DNA of 64,000 nucleotides. It comes from Mariluticola halotolerans (lineage in GTDB: Bacteria; Pseudomonadota; Alphaproteobacteria; Rhizobiales; Devosiaceae). Positions 38,022-46,305 of the stretch are shown here, in pieces. Positions within the stretch are counted from its first letter, which is position 1. Every line of letters begins with the position of its first letter. The stretch is from contig NZ_CP090960.1 of the NCBI RefSeq assembly GCF_021611515.1, positions 62,001 through 126,000 on the forward strand, given 5' to 3'. The translations under genes were made by a program, and so were the position numbers. The notes beneath the pieces are model-generated. The model was not told the origin of the DNA. It made no database searches and saw only the letters and a program-made list of their open reading frames with translations.

Positions 38022-38051
38022 AGCCCGGCGCTTTGTGCGCCGGGCTTTTTG
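38022..38051. terminator. Terminator between gcd and DUF2157 gene
   Basis: AGCCCGGCGC (38022-38031) pairs perfectly with GCGCCGGGCT (38037-38046), then TTTTTG. Confidence 0.85.
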
Positions 38052-39101
38052 TTATGCGCTATCTTCGCTTTGCAGGGATTTACGATAGTCCGTCATCCAG
38101 CGGTTGAACCGCACAAGACCGAGACCAAAACCGATGAGAACAACGCCGCCGAACACCAGGCCACTCGGTGTGTCGAGGAAGGTCTCGTAAAGCTGGGTGT
38201 AGAAGTGGATTGCCAGAAAGACGATGGCGGTGTTGGCGATAAAGCTGCGGCCTGTGCGGATGCCCATATAGATGCCAAACAGCAGGAAGACAGCCCAGGC
38301 AACCGAAAACACTTCGGCAGGGATGAAAAAGGATGTCGCCTGCCATGACTGCGTGTCTGTCCAGTTCAACCCGTCGGCCAGCCAGAGTTGACCGGGATAA
38401 TCGCCATGCAATGAGCCAATCCAGAAGCCGAAATTGGCAAGGAAGAAACTCACGCGGGCCATGACCTTGGTGACCAGCTCATAGTTTTGCGGCACGCGGT
38501 AGAGCGCCCAGAGGAGGGCGGCACAAAGCAGGCCGAACACAAGGATGGTGACGCTTGATTCCCGCATGAACAGGCCATAGGAGGCGTGCCAGTAAGCAGT
38601 GCCGCCACCGATGCTGTGTCCGAGCGCGATGGGGGCCAGGGCCGCGAGAACGGCGTCGCGGTAGAATATCGCGCCCGCGAGTGTCAGGGCGAGAATGGTG
38701 GGCCAGGTCAGCTGCGTCATTTCCGGGCCGAGTTCGTCAAAACGCAAGGCGGTCCAGCCGCAAAGGCCTAGAACACCCATGAGCACCAGGGCACGGCCCA
38801 GCAGCCACCACTCATCAGTGCCGCGCCAGATCAGCGCGGTGCCGAGGGCGAGGGCTGTGCCGGCAAGTGCGAGGCCAGTGTTAAGCGAGGGGCCGAGCGC
38901 CAGAATGCCGGTGACCACCATAATGGCTCCGAAAATCAGCAGAGCATTGGCGAATATTTTTCGTGTAAGGACGCTCTCGCCCAGATCATTGAGGCGCTGG
39001 GCTTCTGCCTGGCTCAGCTGGCCGTCGCTGACGAGCTTTTTCAAATTAAGTGTTATGCGGGACGCAAACTTGGGATCTGGTCCGCTCAATTGTTCCGTCA
39101 T
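38052..39101 (-). CDS. DUF2157 multi-helix membrane protein
   Basis: 349 residues. The cytoplasmic N-terminus LKKLVSDGQLSQAEAQRLNDL is the DUF2157 helix-hairpin motif. About ten hydrophobic helices follow, with tryptophan-rich loops. Function unknown for the family. GGGAGA precedes the start. The gene is divergent from a TetR regulator, and two similar palindromes in the 160-base gap suggest that the regulator controls this gene. Confidence 0.85.
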   Translation of the reverse strand: MTEQLSGPDPKFASRITLNLKKLVSDGQLSQAEAQRLNDLGESVLTRKIFANALLIFGAIMVVTGILALGPSLNTGLALAGTALALGTALIWRGTDEWWLLGRALVLMGVLGLCGWTALRFDELGPEMTQLTWPTILALTLAGAIFYRDAVLAALAPIALGHSIGGGTAYWHASYGLFMRESSVTILVFGLLCAALLWALYRVPQNYELVTKVMARVSFFLANFGFWIGSLHGDYPGQLWLADGLNWTDTQSWQATSFFIPAEVFSVAWAVFLLFGIYMGIRTGRSFIANTAIVFLAIHFYTQLYETFLDTPSGLVFGGVVLIGFGLGLVRFNRWMTDYRKSLQSEDSA

Positions 39102-39153
39102 CTGGTTTCTCCCTAAGGCTCGCTAGGAGCCATCTTGTAACCGGCGGCAAATT

Positions 39154-39166
39154 TGAACAATGTTCA
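39154..39166. promoter_or_regulatory. TetR operator candidate 1
   Basis: TGAACAATGTTCA is a perfect dyad of TGAAC and GTTCA with a 3-base centre, 53 bases upstream of the DUF2157 start. It shares the TTGAAC-N3-GTTCA core with the site at 39205-39223. Confidence 0.65.
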
Positions 39167-39204
39167 TATTGCTTTTAACAAGGTTTGAGAGAATGCGCAA
39201 TAGT

Positions 39205-39223
39205 TTTTGAACGGTGTTCAAAA
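39205..39223. promoter_or_regulatory. TetR operator candidate 2
   Basis: TTTTGAACGGTGTTCAAAA is a perfect 8+3+8 dyad 39 bases upstream of the TetR start, in the position of an autoregulatory operator. Confidence 0.75.
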
Positions 39224-39261
39224 CTGTGTTATATGTTCGTTTCTTCTAAAGGAGACCGGTG

Positions 39262-39915
39262 ATGGCGCTGGAACATGACGAGGTGCGCGAGAAGCTGGTG
39301 CAGGTAACGCTCGAGCTGATGGACGCGGGCGGGCTGGATCTGGTGAAAGCGCGCACGGTTGCTGACCGTAGCGGGGTGTCTGTTGGAACGGTCTATAATC
39401 TTTATGGCAATGTGGATGGGTTGGTGCGGGCGGCGTGTTCGCGCATTTTTACCGATTTGAACGCACTGGCGCTCGGCGAAACGGCGCGGATCGGGCGCGA
39501 GATGGCGGCGGCAATTCAGGCAGGCGAGCTGGCTGACACGCAAAAGGCGCGGATGCGCTATTTGCTGCTCGGGCTGTCCGAGGTCTATATCGCTTTTGTT
39601 GCCGCCAATGCCAGCCGCTGGAATGGCTTGTTGACGTTCAATCGCCGCCATCCGGTTTCTGCCGCTGCCGAGGATTATCAGGCGCAGCAGAATGCGTTGA
39701 TCGGCATTATCGGCCAATGTCTCGCTGGTGCGCCTTTTACGGATGCGGAACGGGCGGTGGCGGCACGCACGCTCTGGTCGGCGGTGCATGGTATTGTGAC
39801 GATGAACTATGTCGGCCAGGCTGACCCCAGGGCGCGTGCGCAAACCTGGGCGCAGATCGAGATGCTGGTGGGTTATTTTGTTGAAGGGATTTTTTCAGAT
39901 GGACCGAGAGGCTGA
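39262..39915 (+). CDS. TetR/AcrR-family regulator
   Basis: 217 residues. The N-terminal helix-turn-helix (about 10-55) has LVKARTVADRSGVSVGTVYNLYGNVDGLVRAACSRIF, a typical TetR signature. The C-terminal ligand-binding part is all-helical with a family-like segment AARTLWSAVHGIVTMNYVGQ. GGAGA lies nine bases ahead of the ATG; a GTG one codon earlier overlaps. Divergent from the DUF2157 gene with two matching dyads between. Ligand unknown. Confidence 0.92.
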   Translation: MALEHDEVREKLVQVTLELMDAGGLDLVKARTVADRSGVSVGTVYNLYGNVDGLVRAACSRIFTDLNALALGETARIGREMAAAIQAGELADTQKARMRYLLLGLSEVYIAFVAANASRWNGLLTFNRRHPVSAAAEDYQAQQNALIGIIGQCLAGAPFTDAERAVAARTLWSAVHGIVTMNYVGQADPRARAQTWAQIEMLVGYFVEGIFSDGPRG

Positions 39916-39990
39916 GATGCTCTCCCCAAACCCTTCTATTTGCTGCTATAGGTAGCTTTCAAAACCAGATCGCGTTGCAGGGGAAACCAG

Positions 39991-40284
39991 ATGTCCTTTC
40001 TCAAGAAACTTTTCGGTGGTGGTGCCAGCGCTGACAACAGCAATGAACCCAAGGTATTCGAGCAGGAGGAATATCAGGGCTTCGTAATCAAGGCGCTGGA
40101 AATGCGCGCTGGTAGCGAGTTTCAGCTTTGCGGCGTTGTTGAGAAAGAGATTGATGGGGCCTTGAAGAGCCACCAGTTTATCCGGGCTGACCGTCTGCCT
40201 TCTGCCGATATGGCCGCATCTGCGACGCTGGGTAAAGGCCGCCAGATTGTGGATGAGCAGGGAGACCGGCTGTTCAGCGCCTGA
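39991..40284 (+). CDS. HlyU-family protein
   Basis: 97 residues. The body (about 25-95) matches the short HlyU domain: YQGFVIKALEMRAGSEFQLCGVVEKE, then SHQFIRADRLPSADMAASATLGKGRQIVDEQGDRLF. The family was named after a Vibrio activator, but in Alphaproteobacteria the small domain occurs alone and its role is unclear. The N-terminus MSFLKKLFGGGASA is basic and amphipathic, possibly membrane-associated. AGGGGA lies upstream. Confidence 0.85.
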   Translation: MSFLKKLFGGGASADNSNEPKVFEQEEYQGFVIKALEMRAGSEFQLCGVVEKEIDGALKSHQFIRADRLPSADMAASATLGKGRQIVDEQGDRLFSA

Positions 40285-40561
40285 GGGTGAGATGAGTGCT
40301 GAGGGACATATCAGCGCTGCGTGACGCATGGATTCGTGGCCAAGGCTGATTCGGGTCGGCCGGGTTTATCGTTCGATAGTCGTTTTTTTTGCCTTATTTT
40401 TCAGCAGACATGATTTTGCCACTCCTGTTTTGCGGATGTGAGCAAGATTTGCGTTAATACATCCTTACCATAACCCCAAGACTTGTCGCCTCTGGCTTGC
40501 GCTTGCCTTGAAACTACCCTTAGTCTTTTCGGGCTATCGGGGATTCAGGGGACGACAACGG

Positions 40562-41452
40562 ATGGCGAGCACAGATGCCGAGCGCATCAAGGCCGAGCTT
40601 ATTGCGGATAAAAATACGCCTGAGCTTGGACTTGAGGAGAGCCGGAAGGAATGGTTGGAGAATGCTGCCAACGATCCTGTACCGGAAGGGACGAAAGTCG
40701 AGCCAGTTGAACTGGCGGGGGTGAGCGCCGAATGGGTGCAACATCCCGATAGTCCCGGCAAAGGGGTGTTTCTTTTTATTCATGGCGGTGGTTACAGGGC
40801 GGGGGGCTGCATTACCCATCGCAATCTGGCTGCCCGCCTTTCCGGTGCCAGTGGCACGCGGGTGCTGGTGCCCGATTATCGACTGGCGCCTGAACACCCG
40901 TTTCCTGCAGCGCTTGAAGATGTTTCAGCGGTTTATGGCGCGTTATTGCGCAATATGATGAGCCCATCCCAGATCAGTATTGGTGGCGATAGTGCCGGCG
41001 GCGGTTTGGCGGCGACGCTGTTGCTGGCCTTGCGGGATGCAAAGGGGCCGCTGCCGTCATCTGCGGTTTTTCTGTCCCCCTGGACCGATCTCACGCTGAG
41101 CGGTGAAAGCTATGAGACCCGGCGTGAATTTGATCCCTCGATTACGCGCGAAGGGTTGCAGGAGGCGGCGGCGCAATATGCAGGGACGGCTGATCCAGCG
41201 CACCCCTTGCTCTCGCCGATCAAGGCGGATTTGACCGATTTTCCGCCGATGCTGGTGCATGTCGGGGATCACGAAGCCATGCTGGATGATTCGCTGGTAT
41301 TTGCCGAAAGAGCAAAGCAGGCGGGGGTTGAGACGGAAATCGAGGTGTGGCCGGATATGTGGCATGTGTGGCACCAATGGGCACCTGATTTGCCGGAAGC
41401 TGAGGAAGCCATTGAGAAAATTGGTGTTTTCATAAAAGCACACTTTAGCTAA
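40562..41452 (+). CDS. HSL-type alpha/beta hydrolase (esterase), copy 1
   Basis: 296 residues. Hormone-sensitive-lipase family: the oxyanion motif HGGGYRAGG and the nucleophile motif GDSAGGGLA are intact, with a catalytic Asp around HVGDHEAMLDDS and His in DMWHVWH. It should hydrolyse short-chain esters. The ATG at 40562 follows AGGGGA; a longer frame adds 18 residues. A homologous gene follows 92 bases downstream, evidence of tandem duplication. Confidence 0.92.
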   Translation: MASTDAERIKAELIADKNTPELGLEESRKEWLENAANDPVPEGTKVEPVELAGVSAEWVQHPDSPGKGVFLFIHGGGYRAGGCITHRNLAARLSGASGTRVLVPDYRLAPEHPFPAALEDVSAVYGALLRNMMSPSQISIGGDSAGGGLAATLLLALRDAKGPLPSSAVFLSPWTDLTLSGESYETRREFDPSITREGLQEAAAQYAGTADPAHPLLSPIKADLTDFPPMLVHVGDHEAMLDDSLVFAERAKQAGVETEIEVWPDMWHVWHQWAPDLPEAEEAIEKIGVFIKAHFS

Positions 41453-41544
41453 ATCTGCATTAGTACCCAGCTGCAATTACTTGCTTATTTGGTTTTTGTA
41501 ACACAAGCTTCTGCGCAACACTGAGCGTAGAGGGGGCATCGACA

Positions 41545-42438
41545 GTGCCAAGCGTTGAAGCGGAACGCGCTTTATCAGAATTGATGGCGGCCAAGGGACG
41601 GGTGAAGCGCCCGATTGCGGACCTGCGCCGCGAATGGGAGCGGCGGGCCGAGGCTGAGCCGTTGCCTGAGGGGCTGAAAACGTCTGCGGTGACGGCAGGC
41701 GGGGTAATTGCCGAATGGGTGATCCATCCCGATTGCGACAGTGATGCGGTTTTCATTCTGTTGCACGGGGGCGGTTTCTGCTCCGGCGGGCCGGTGACGC
41801 ATCGCAAATTTGCCGCCTATCTGTCCAAAGCGACAAACATGAAAGTGCTGGTGCCCGACTATCGTTTGGCGCCGGAACACCCGTTTCCTGCGGGGGTGCA
41901 CGATTGTCTTTCGGTTTATGGATCGCTGCTGCACGAGGGGATTCCGGCCCGGCGCATTGTTATTGGCGGCGATAGTGCCGGGGGTGGCATGGCAGCGTCC
42001 ACCTTGCTGGCGTTACGTGAGGCTGGCGCACCGATGCCTGCCTGTCTGGTGATGATCGCGCCCTGGCTTGATCTGACCAATTCTGGTGCCAGCTATGCCG
42101 GGAATGCCGATAATGATCCCACGATCAGCCTTGAATGGCATAACGAGATTGGCCCCTGGTATTATGATCAGGCTGATCCGGCCAATCCGATTATTTCACC
42201 GATGTTTGCCAATTTGCAGGGCATGCCGCCGGTATTGCTGCAGGTGGGTGACCGTGAGGTGATGGTTGATGATTCCAAGGTGTTTGCGGAGCATGCGGAA
42301 AGTGCGGGCGTGACAGTGGATTTGCAGATATGGCCAGGTATGTGGCATATTTGGCATCACGCAGCGCCGGATGTACCCGAAGCGCTGGAGGCTTTTGAAA
42401 AGATCGGCACATTTGTGCAGGACCATTTGGGCAGCTAA
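41545..42438 (+). CDS. HSL-type alpha/beta hydrolase (esterase), copy 2
   Basis: 297 residues with GTG start, preceded by AGAGGGGG. Motifs HGGGFCSGG, GDSAGGGMA, QVGDREVMVDDS and MWHIWHHA parallel those of the preceding gene, including the shared VLVPDYRLAPEHPFPA. The pair has clearly diverged (for example in the cap region), so substrate ranges may differ. A strong terminator follows. Confidence 0.92.
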   Translation: MPSVEAERALSELMAAKGRVKRPIADLRREWERRAEAEPLPEGLKTSAVTAGGVIAEWVIHPDCDSDAVFILLHGGGFCSGGPVTHRKFAAYLSKATNMKVLVPDYRLAPEHPFPAGVHDCLSVYGSLLHEGIPARRIVIGGDSAGGGMAASTLLALREAGAPMPACLVMIAPWLDLTNSGASYAGNADNDPTISLEWHNEIGPWYYDQADPANPIISPMFANLQGMPPVLLQVGDREVMVDDSKVFAEHAESAGVTVDLQIWPGMWHIWHHAAPDVPEALEAFEKIGTFVQDHLGS

Positions 42439-42458
42439 GTCTGCTCTGGTTTGGGGGC

Positions 42459-42490
42459 AAAAAAGGGGCATCGCTTGATGCCCCTTTTTT
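42459..42490. terminator. Terminator between esterase 2 and the ompA-family gene
   Basis: AAAAAAGGGGCATC (42459-42472) pairs perfectly over 14 bases with GATGCCCCTTTTTT around GCTT. Bidirectional. Confidence 0.9.
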
Positions 42491-42509
42491 CATTTGCGTG
42501 ACTGATCGC

Positions 42510-44393
42510 CTAGCGCTGGGCGATAGGGGCGACCAGCGGCGTGATGCGGCGGATGGTGACCCGGCGGTTCAGCCGCTCAGCGGATTCGGTGCGCACTTTC
42601 AAGTAGCGCTCGCCATACCCCTGAGTTGCAAGGTTTTCCGGCGGAATGCCGAAAATGTCGCTGAGGACAATGGCCACTGTCTCGGCGCGGCGATCTGACA
42701 ATCCCAGATTGGAGATGTCTGAACCAACGGCATCGGTGTGTCCCTCGATCAGGAAGGTTTCTGCCGGGTTTTCGTCGAGCAGGTCCAGCATGGCATTGGC
42801 GACCTTGCTGATATTATTGATCTGGGTTGGATCAATTGCAGCCTTGCCACTGTCAAAGGTCAGGCCACCAACCTCGAGTCGGCGCACCATGTCGCGGATA
42901 CGGGCGGACCGCTTGACCTCGTCGACCGAGTAGAGGCGCTGTACGCGTTCAACCGGCGGCTGGTCGAGGAAATCTGCCAGACGCTCTTCATCGACATCCT
43001 GACTGTCGAGGATGTATTCCCGCGCCGGGATGTTGAGGCGCAGCGGGGGCAGGTCCTCGGCGGGATCACGCCAATCGAGCAGGTCTTCTTCGCGGTCTTC
43101 ATCGATATAGGCCAGTACGATCTCGCGACCATCCGGTGTGAAGCGCGAACGGCGCAGGATATCGCCATTGCGGTTGTAGATGGTGACGAGGCGCGAACCG
43201 TTGCGACGTTCAATGGTTTCGCGGGTGCGGCCATTGCGCAGCTTTTCGACCTGACGCTCATCGGCATCGCGGTTGAGGCGGGGGCTGTCCTGGTTCTGCA
43301 CGATCAGCTGATTGCCGAACTGCAACACAATGCGCAGACCGCTCTCGTCTTCCTGCACAACCTTGGCCCGGTCAGGCCGTTGCTGCTCGCGACGGTCATC
43401 ACGGTCGCCGCGGTCGCTCTGACGGTCACGATCGCCGCTCTCGCCACGATCCTGACGGTCGTCGCGTTCACGCCGTTCGCTGCGTTGTGCCTCTGTTTTC
43501 GGGGCGACAGCTTCACCTTTTTCAGCTTCGATCGACTTTACCTCAACCGGCGCTTCAAAGGCCTGGGCTTCGGCATCATTTTGCGGTGCCGGTTCTGCCG
43601 GGGTTTCTTTTACCTCTGGCTTGCGCTTGCGGGGTTGATCCGCCTTGGCGGGTTCGCTTTCTTCCTTGGCGCTATCGAGGAGAGGGGCCACTTCTTCAGG
43701 GGCGACATCTGCATCGACGATCGGTTCGGCGGGCTCTGCCGCGTCAGCGGGTTCCGCTGCGGCGTCGCCTTTCTTGGTTTCGGGGGCAGGCGCTGTTACC
43801 GGCTTTTCCTGCTTCGTTTCGGGTTTTGGTGCAGCTTCAGCTGCCGGCTTTTCCGCAGGCGCGGGTGCCGCTTCTTCTACGGGCTGTTCCGGCGCCATTT
43901 CAGGCTCAGGCTCTGCCACAGGTTCCGGCTCAGCAACCGGTGCTGGTTCTTCTTCCATTTCAGCCGGTGCTGCGGCCGGCTCTTCGGGCGCAACTTCAGG
44001 CTCCGGGGCGGGTTCTTCGACCATTTCAGGCGCTGGTTCTGGCTCCGGGGTTGCTTCAGGCGCTATTTCGGCTGGCGGCGCTGCCTCGATCGGGTCGAGG
44101 TCGCCGGGGATGCGCTCGTCAACAGCTATGTATTGCTCAAGGCAATCGCTGATGGACGCGGCACCAAGGCTTTCGCAGACATTGCCAAGGTTCTGACGGG
44201 CAGCGATTGCCGCTTCCGCTTCTGCACTGGCCTCACCACTGGCTTGTGCCTGAGTGTATGCCATCCGGGTGGCCGCATATTGCTGATAGGCGGCAATAAG
44301 TTCTGCGGGTGCATCCTGGGCACTTGCGGAGAGAGGCGCAAATGCCAGCAGGCCGATGGCCGTGCCGGTCATTATTTTTGAGCGTAAACGCAT
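42510..44393 (-). CDS. Large OmpA-family protein with Pro/Glu/Ala-rich and Arg/Asp-rich regions
   Basis: 627 residues. A signal peptide (1-25, ending ASAQD) leads into a short helical region. About 105-290 is very rich in Glu, Pro and Ala (repeated PEPEPAPEM-like units) and could span the periplasm. About 300-350 is a highly charged Arg/Asp stretch (RSERRERDDRQDRGESGD). The C-terminal OmpA-like peptidoglycan-binding domain (about 510-620) has LTFDSGKAAI, IEGHTDAVGSD, LSDRRAETVAIVL and GYGERYLKV. Similar OmpA-family proteins with charged linkers occur across Rhizobiales. It probably connects envelope layers. Physical role inferred. Confidence 0.88.
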   Translation of the reverse strand: MRLRSKIMTGTAIGLLAFAPLSASAQDAPAELIAAYQQYAATRMAYTQAQASGEASAEAEAAIAARQNLGNVCESLGAASISDCLEQYIAVDERIPGDLDPIEAAPPAEIAPEATPEPEPAPEMVEEPAPEPEVAPEEPAAAPAEMEEEPAPVAEPEPVAEPEPEMAPEQPVEEAAPAPAEKPAAEAAPKPETKQEKPVTAPAPETKKGDAAAEPADAAEPAEPIVDADVAPEEVAPLLDSAKEESEPAKADQPRKRKPEVKETPAEPAPQNDAEAQAFEAPVEVKSIEAEKGEAVAPKTEAQRSERRERDDRQDRGESGDRDRQSDRGDRDDRREQQRPDRAKVVQEDESGLRIVLQFGNQLIVQNQDSPRLNRDADERQVEKLRNGRTRETIERRNGSRLVTIYNRNGDILRRSRFTPDGREIVLAYIDEDREEDLLDWRDPAEDLPPLRLNIPAREYILDSQDVDEERLADFLDQPPVERVQRLYSVDEVKRSARIRDMVRRLEVGGLTFDSGKAAIDPTQINNISKVANAMLDLLDENPAETFLIEGHTDAVGSDISNLGLSDRRAETVAIVLSDIFGIPPENLATQGYGERYLKVRTESAERLNRRVTIRRITPLVAPIAQR

Positions 44394-44545
44394 ATTTTGT
44401 CCTCACTTGATAGGGTTAGTTGAATTATCGTTTTGGAATAGGTCTGAAGCGGGACCGTTCCACGGCTGAATTAAGGCAAGTCGATCATCTGGATGGCTTG
44501 CGGGTTTCGGTCCGTGTGACCGAATAACTAGGGAGGTGCCCCTGA

Positions 44546-44965
44546 ATGCGGCATGAACAGGCACTTCAGCGCATTTCAACAACTGGCCAGGGCCTTTACG
44601 AGTTCACCCGGCAGGTTGCCGGTTTCGTCGAGAAGACGGGCGCGCGCACCGGACTTTTGACGCTGTTTTGTCGGCATACCTCATGTTCATTACTCATCCA
44701 GGAAAACGCAGATCCTGACGTATGTACTGATATGAACGCCTTTTTTGCCCGAATGGTTCCCGAAGGCATGGACTGGATCGTGCACACGGCTGAGGGGCCG
44801 GACGATATGCCGGCCCATATCAAGACGGCCCTGACGCAAACCTCGATCAGTATTCCTGTCGCTGACGGACAGATGGTTTTGGGGACCTGGCAGGGCATTT
44901 ATCTTTTTGAGCATCGCCGCGCGCCGCATGAGCGGCAGGTGGTGCTGCATTTTTCGGGAGCCTAA
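44546..44965 (+). CDS. YjbQ/UPF0047-family protein
   Basis: 139 residues. Signature motifs are HTSCSLLIQENADPDV, DDMPAHIKTAL and GTWQGIYLFEHR, with the conserved His and Glu residues of the family. Members have been reported to have weak thiamine-phosphate-synthase activity, but the physiological role is unsettled. The following ankyrin gene starts one base after its stop. Confidence 0.92.
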   Translation: MRHEQALQRISTTGQGLYEFTRQVAGFVEKTGARTGLLTLFCRHTSCSLLIQENADPDVCTDMNAFFARMVPEGMDWIVHTAEGPDDMPAHIKTALTQTSISIPVADGQMVLGTWQGIYLFEHRRAPHERQVVLHFSGA

Positions 44966-44966
44966 G

Positions 44967-45434
44967 ATGACAGGATTGATCAGACTTGTGCTGATGCTGA
45001 CGGCCATTACGGCGCTGGGGGCCTGTCAGTCCCGACGCGGCAATGATCCGATTATCTCGGCTGTTGCGCTTAATGATACGGCCAAGGTGACGGCCTATCT
45101 GGCTGAGGGGGGTAACCCGCAAGCCAAGAGCAAGGAGGGTGATCCCTTGCTCTATATCGCCTCGGGGCCGCGCGGGGGCGTTGCCGTGGCGCGATTGCTG
45201 ATCGAGGCGGGGGCAAATATTGAAGGGCAGTCTGCGGACGGGCGGAAGATCCTGCAAAACGCGGCGAGCTGGTGCGATATCGAGATGGTGGCTTTGCTGG
45301 TGGAGGCGGGGGCGAATGTGAATGCGGCCGGGGCCGATGGCACACGTCCGCTTGACGCGGTATGCAAAAGCCCACAAGACAGGCGCGAGAAGGTAATCGA
45401 GATGTTGCTCGCTGCCGGGGGCTTGAGGGGATAA
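44967..45434 (+). CDS. Ankyrin-repeat lipoprotein
   Basis: 155 residues. The N-terminus ends in the lipobox ITALGAC (lipidated Cys about residue 20), so the mature protein is probably anchored to a membrane facing the periplasm. Four ankyrin-like repeats follow, for example DTAKVTAYLAEGGNPQA, GVAVARLLIEAGANIEG and DIEMVALLVEAGANVNAAGADG. Ankyrin repeats mediate protein binding; the partner is unknown. I start at 44967 instead of a frame reaching back into yjbQ, because the lipobox fits only this start. Coupled to yjbQ and six bases from the exporter gene. Confidence 0.85.
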   Translation: MTGLIRLVLMLTAITALGACQSRRGNDPIISAVALNDTAKVTAYLAEGGNPQAKSKEGDPLLYIASGPRGGVAVARLLIEAGANIEGQSADGRKILQNAASWCDIEMVALLVEAGANVNAAGADGTRPLDAVCKSPQDRREKVIEMLLAAGGLRG

Positions 45435-45440
45435 ATCCTG

Positions 45441-46265
45441 ATGAATGATCTGATGAATTATGTGCCGCTGGTTCTTGGCCTGCTGGCAGCAGGGGCCTTT
45501 GCGGGGCTGATTGCGGGATTACTGGGTGTTGGCGGTGGCATCGTCATGGTGCCGGCAATGGCGATTGCCTTTCAGGTGATGGGCTATGATCCTGCGGTTT
45601 TTCATCATGTCGCGGTGGGCACCTCGCTGGCGGTTATCATTGCAACCGGCGCCAATAGTGCACGTGCGCATCATGCGCGCGGGGCGGTGATGTTTGATGT
45701 GCTCAAGCTCTGGGGGCCGTTTATCGTTGCTGCATCGCTGCTGGGTGGGCTGATGGCGCGGTTTTATTCGGGCGATGTGCTGCGGATTATTTTTGGTGCG
45801 GTGGCGCTGTTTCTGGCGCTCAATATCGTGCTGCCGATACAGAAAAAGCTGATGTCGCGCTTGAAGGATTCGGCGCTGACCCACCGGATCATGGCGACGT
45901 TGATCGGCTATGTTTCCGCGTTGATGGGGATTGGCGGCGGCTCATTGAGCGTGCCCACCTTATCCGCTTTTGGCAATCCCATGCACAAGGCTGTGGGCAC
46001 GAGCGCGGCGCTGGGTGTGCTGCTGGCGGTGCCCGCGACGATTGGTTTCGCCATTTCGGGGTTGGGTATCGCGGGCAGGCCACCGCTCAGCCTTGGCTAT
46101 ATCAATATTCCGGCATTGTTGCTGATTGGGGTTGTGGCGATGCTGGTGGCCCCTTTGGGGGCGGCGCTGGCGCACCGGCTGGACCAGAAACAGCTCAAAC
46201 TGGCGTTCGGGGTGTTTCTGGCGATTGTCGGCCTCAAGATGATTGTACAGGCAATCACCGGATAG
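45441..46265 (+). CDS. TauE/SafE-family membrane exporter
   Basis: 274 residues with about eight hydrophobic helices. Each half contains the family's glycine motif: GLIAGLLGVGGGIVMVPAM and ALMGIGGGSLSVPTLSAFG. TauE/SafE proteins are thought to export sulfonates, sulfite or related anions; substrate here unknown. It begins six bases after the ankyrin lipoprotein stop, so yjbQ, the lipoprotein and this gene are one operon. Confidence 0.88.
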   Translation: MNDLMNYVPLVLGLLAAGAFAGLIAGLLGVGGGIVMVPAMAIAFQVMGYDPAVFHHVAVGTSLAVIIATGANSARAHHARGAVMFDVLKLWGPFIVAASLLGGLMARFYSGDVLRIIFGAVALFLALNIVLPIQKKLMSRLKDSALTHRIMATLIGYVSALMGIGGGSLSVPTLSAFGNPMHKAVGTSAALGVLLAVPATIGFAISGLGIAGRPPLSLGYINIPALLLIGVVAMLVAPLGAALAHRLDQKQLKLAFGVFLAIVGLKMIVQAITG

Positions 46266-46269
46266 CAGG

Positions 46270-46295
46270 TTCAGGCTGGCCGCAGCCAGCCTGAA
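46270..46295. terminator. Hairpin between convergent exporter and SIMPL genes
   Basis: TTCAGGCTGGC pairs perfectly with GCCAGCCTGAA (11 bp) around CGCA. There is no T run, so terminator function is only probable. Confidence 0.55.
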
Positions 46296-46305
46296 TGGGT
46301 CGTGT

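Noticed and set aside
42738..44381. Long open frame on the plus strand opposite the OmpA-family gene
   Set aside because: It mirrors the GC-biased codons of the real gene; the product is a Phe/Arg/Cys-rich chain without a start signal or any recognisable motif.
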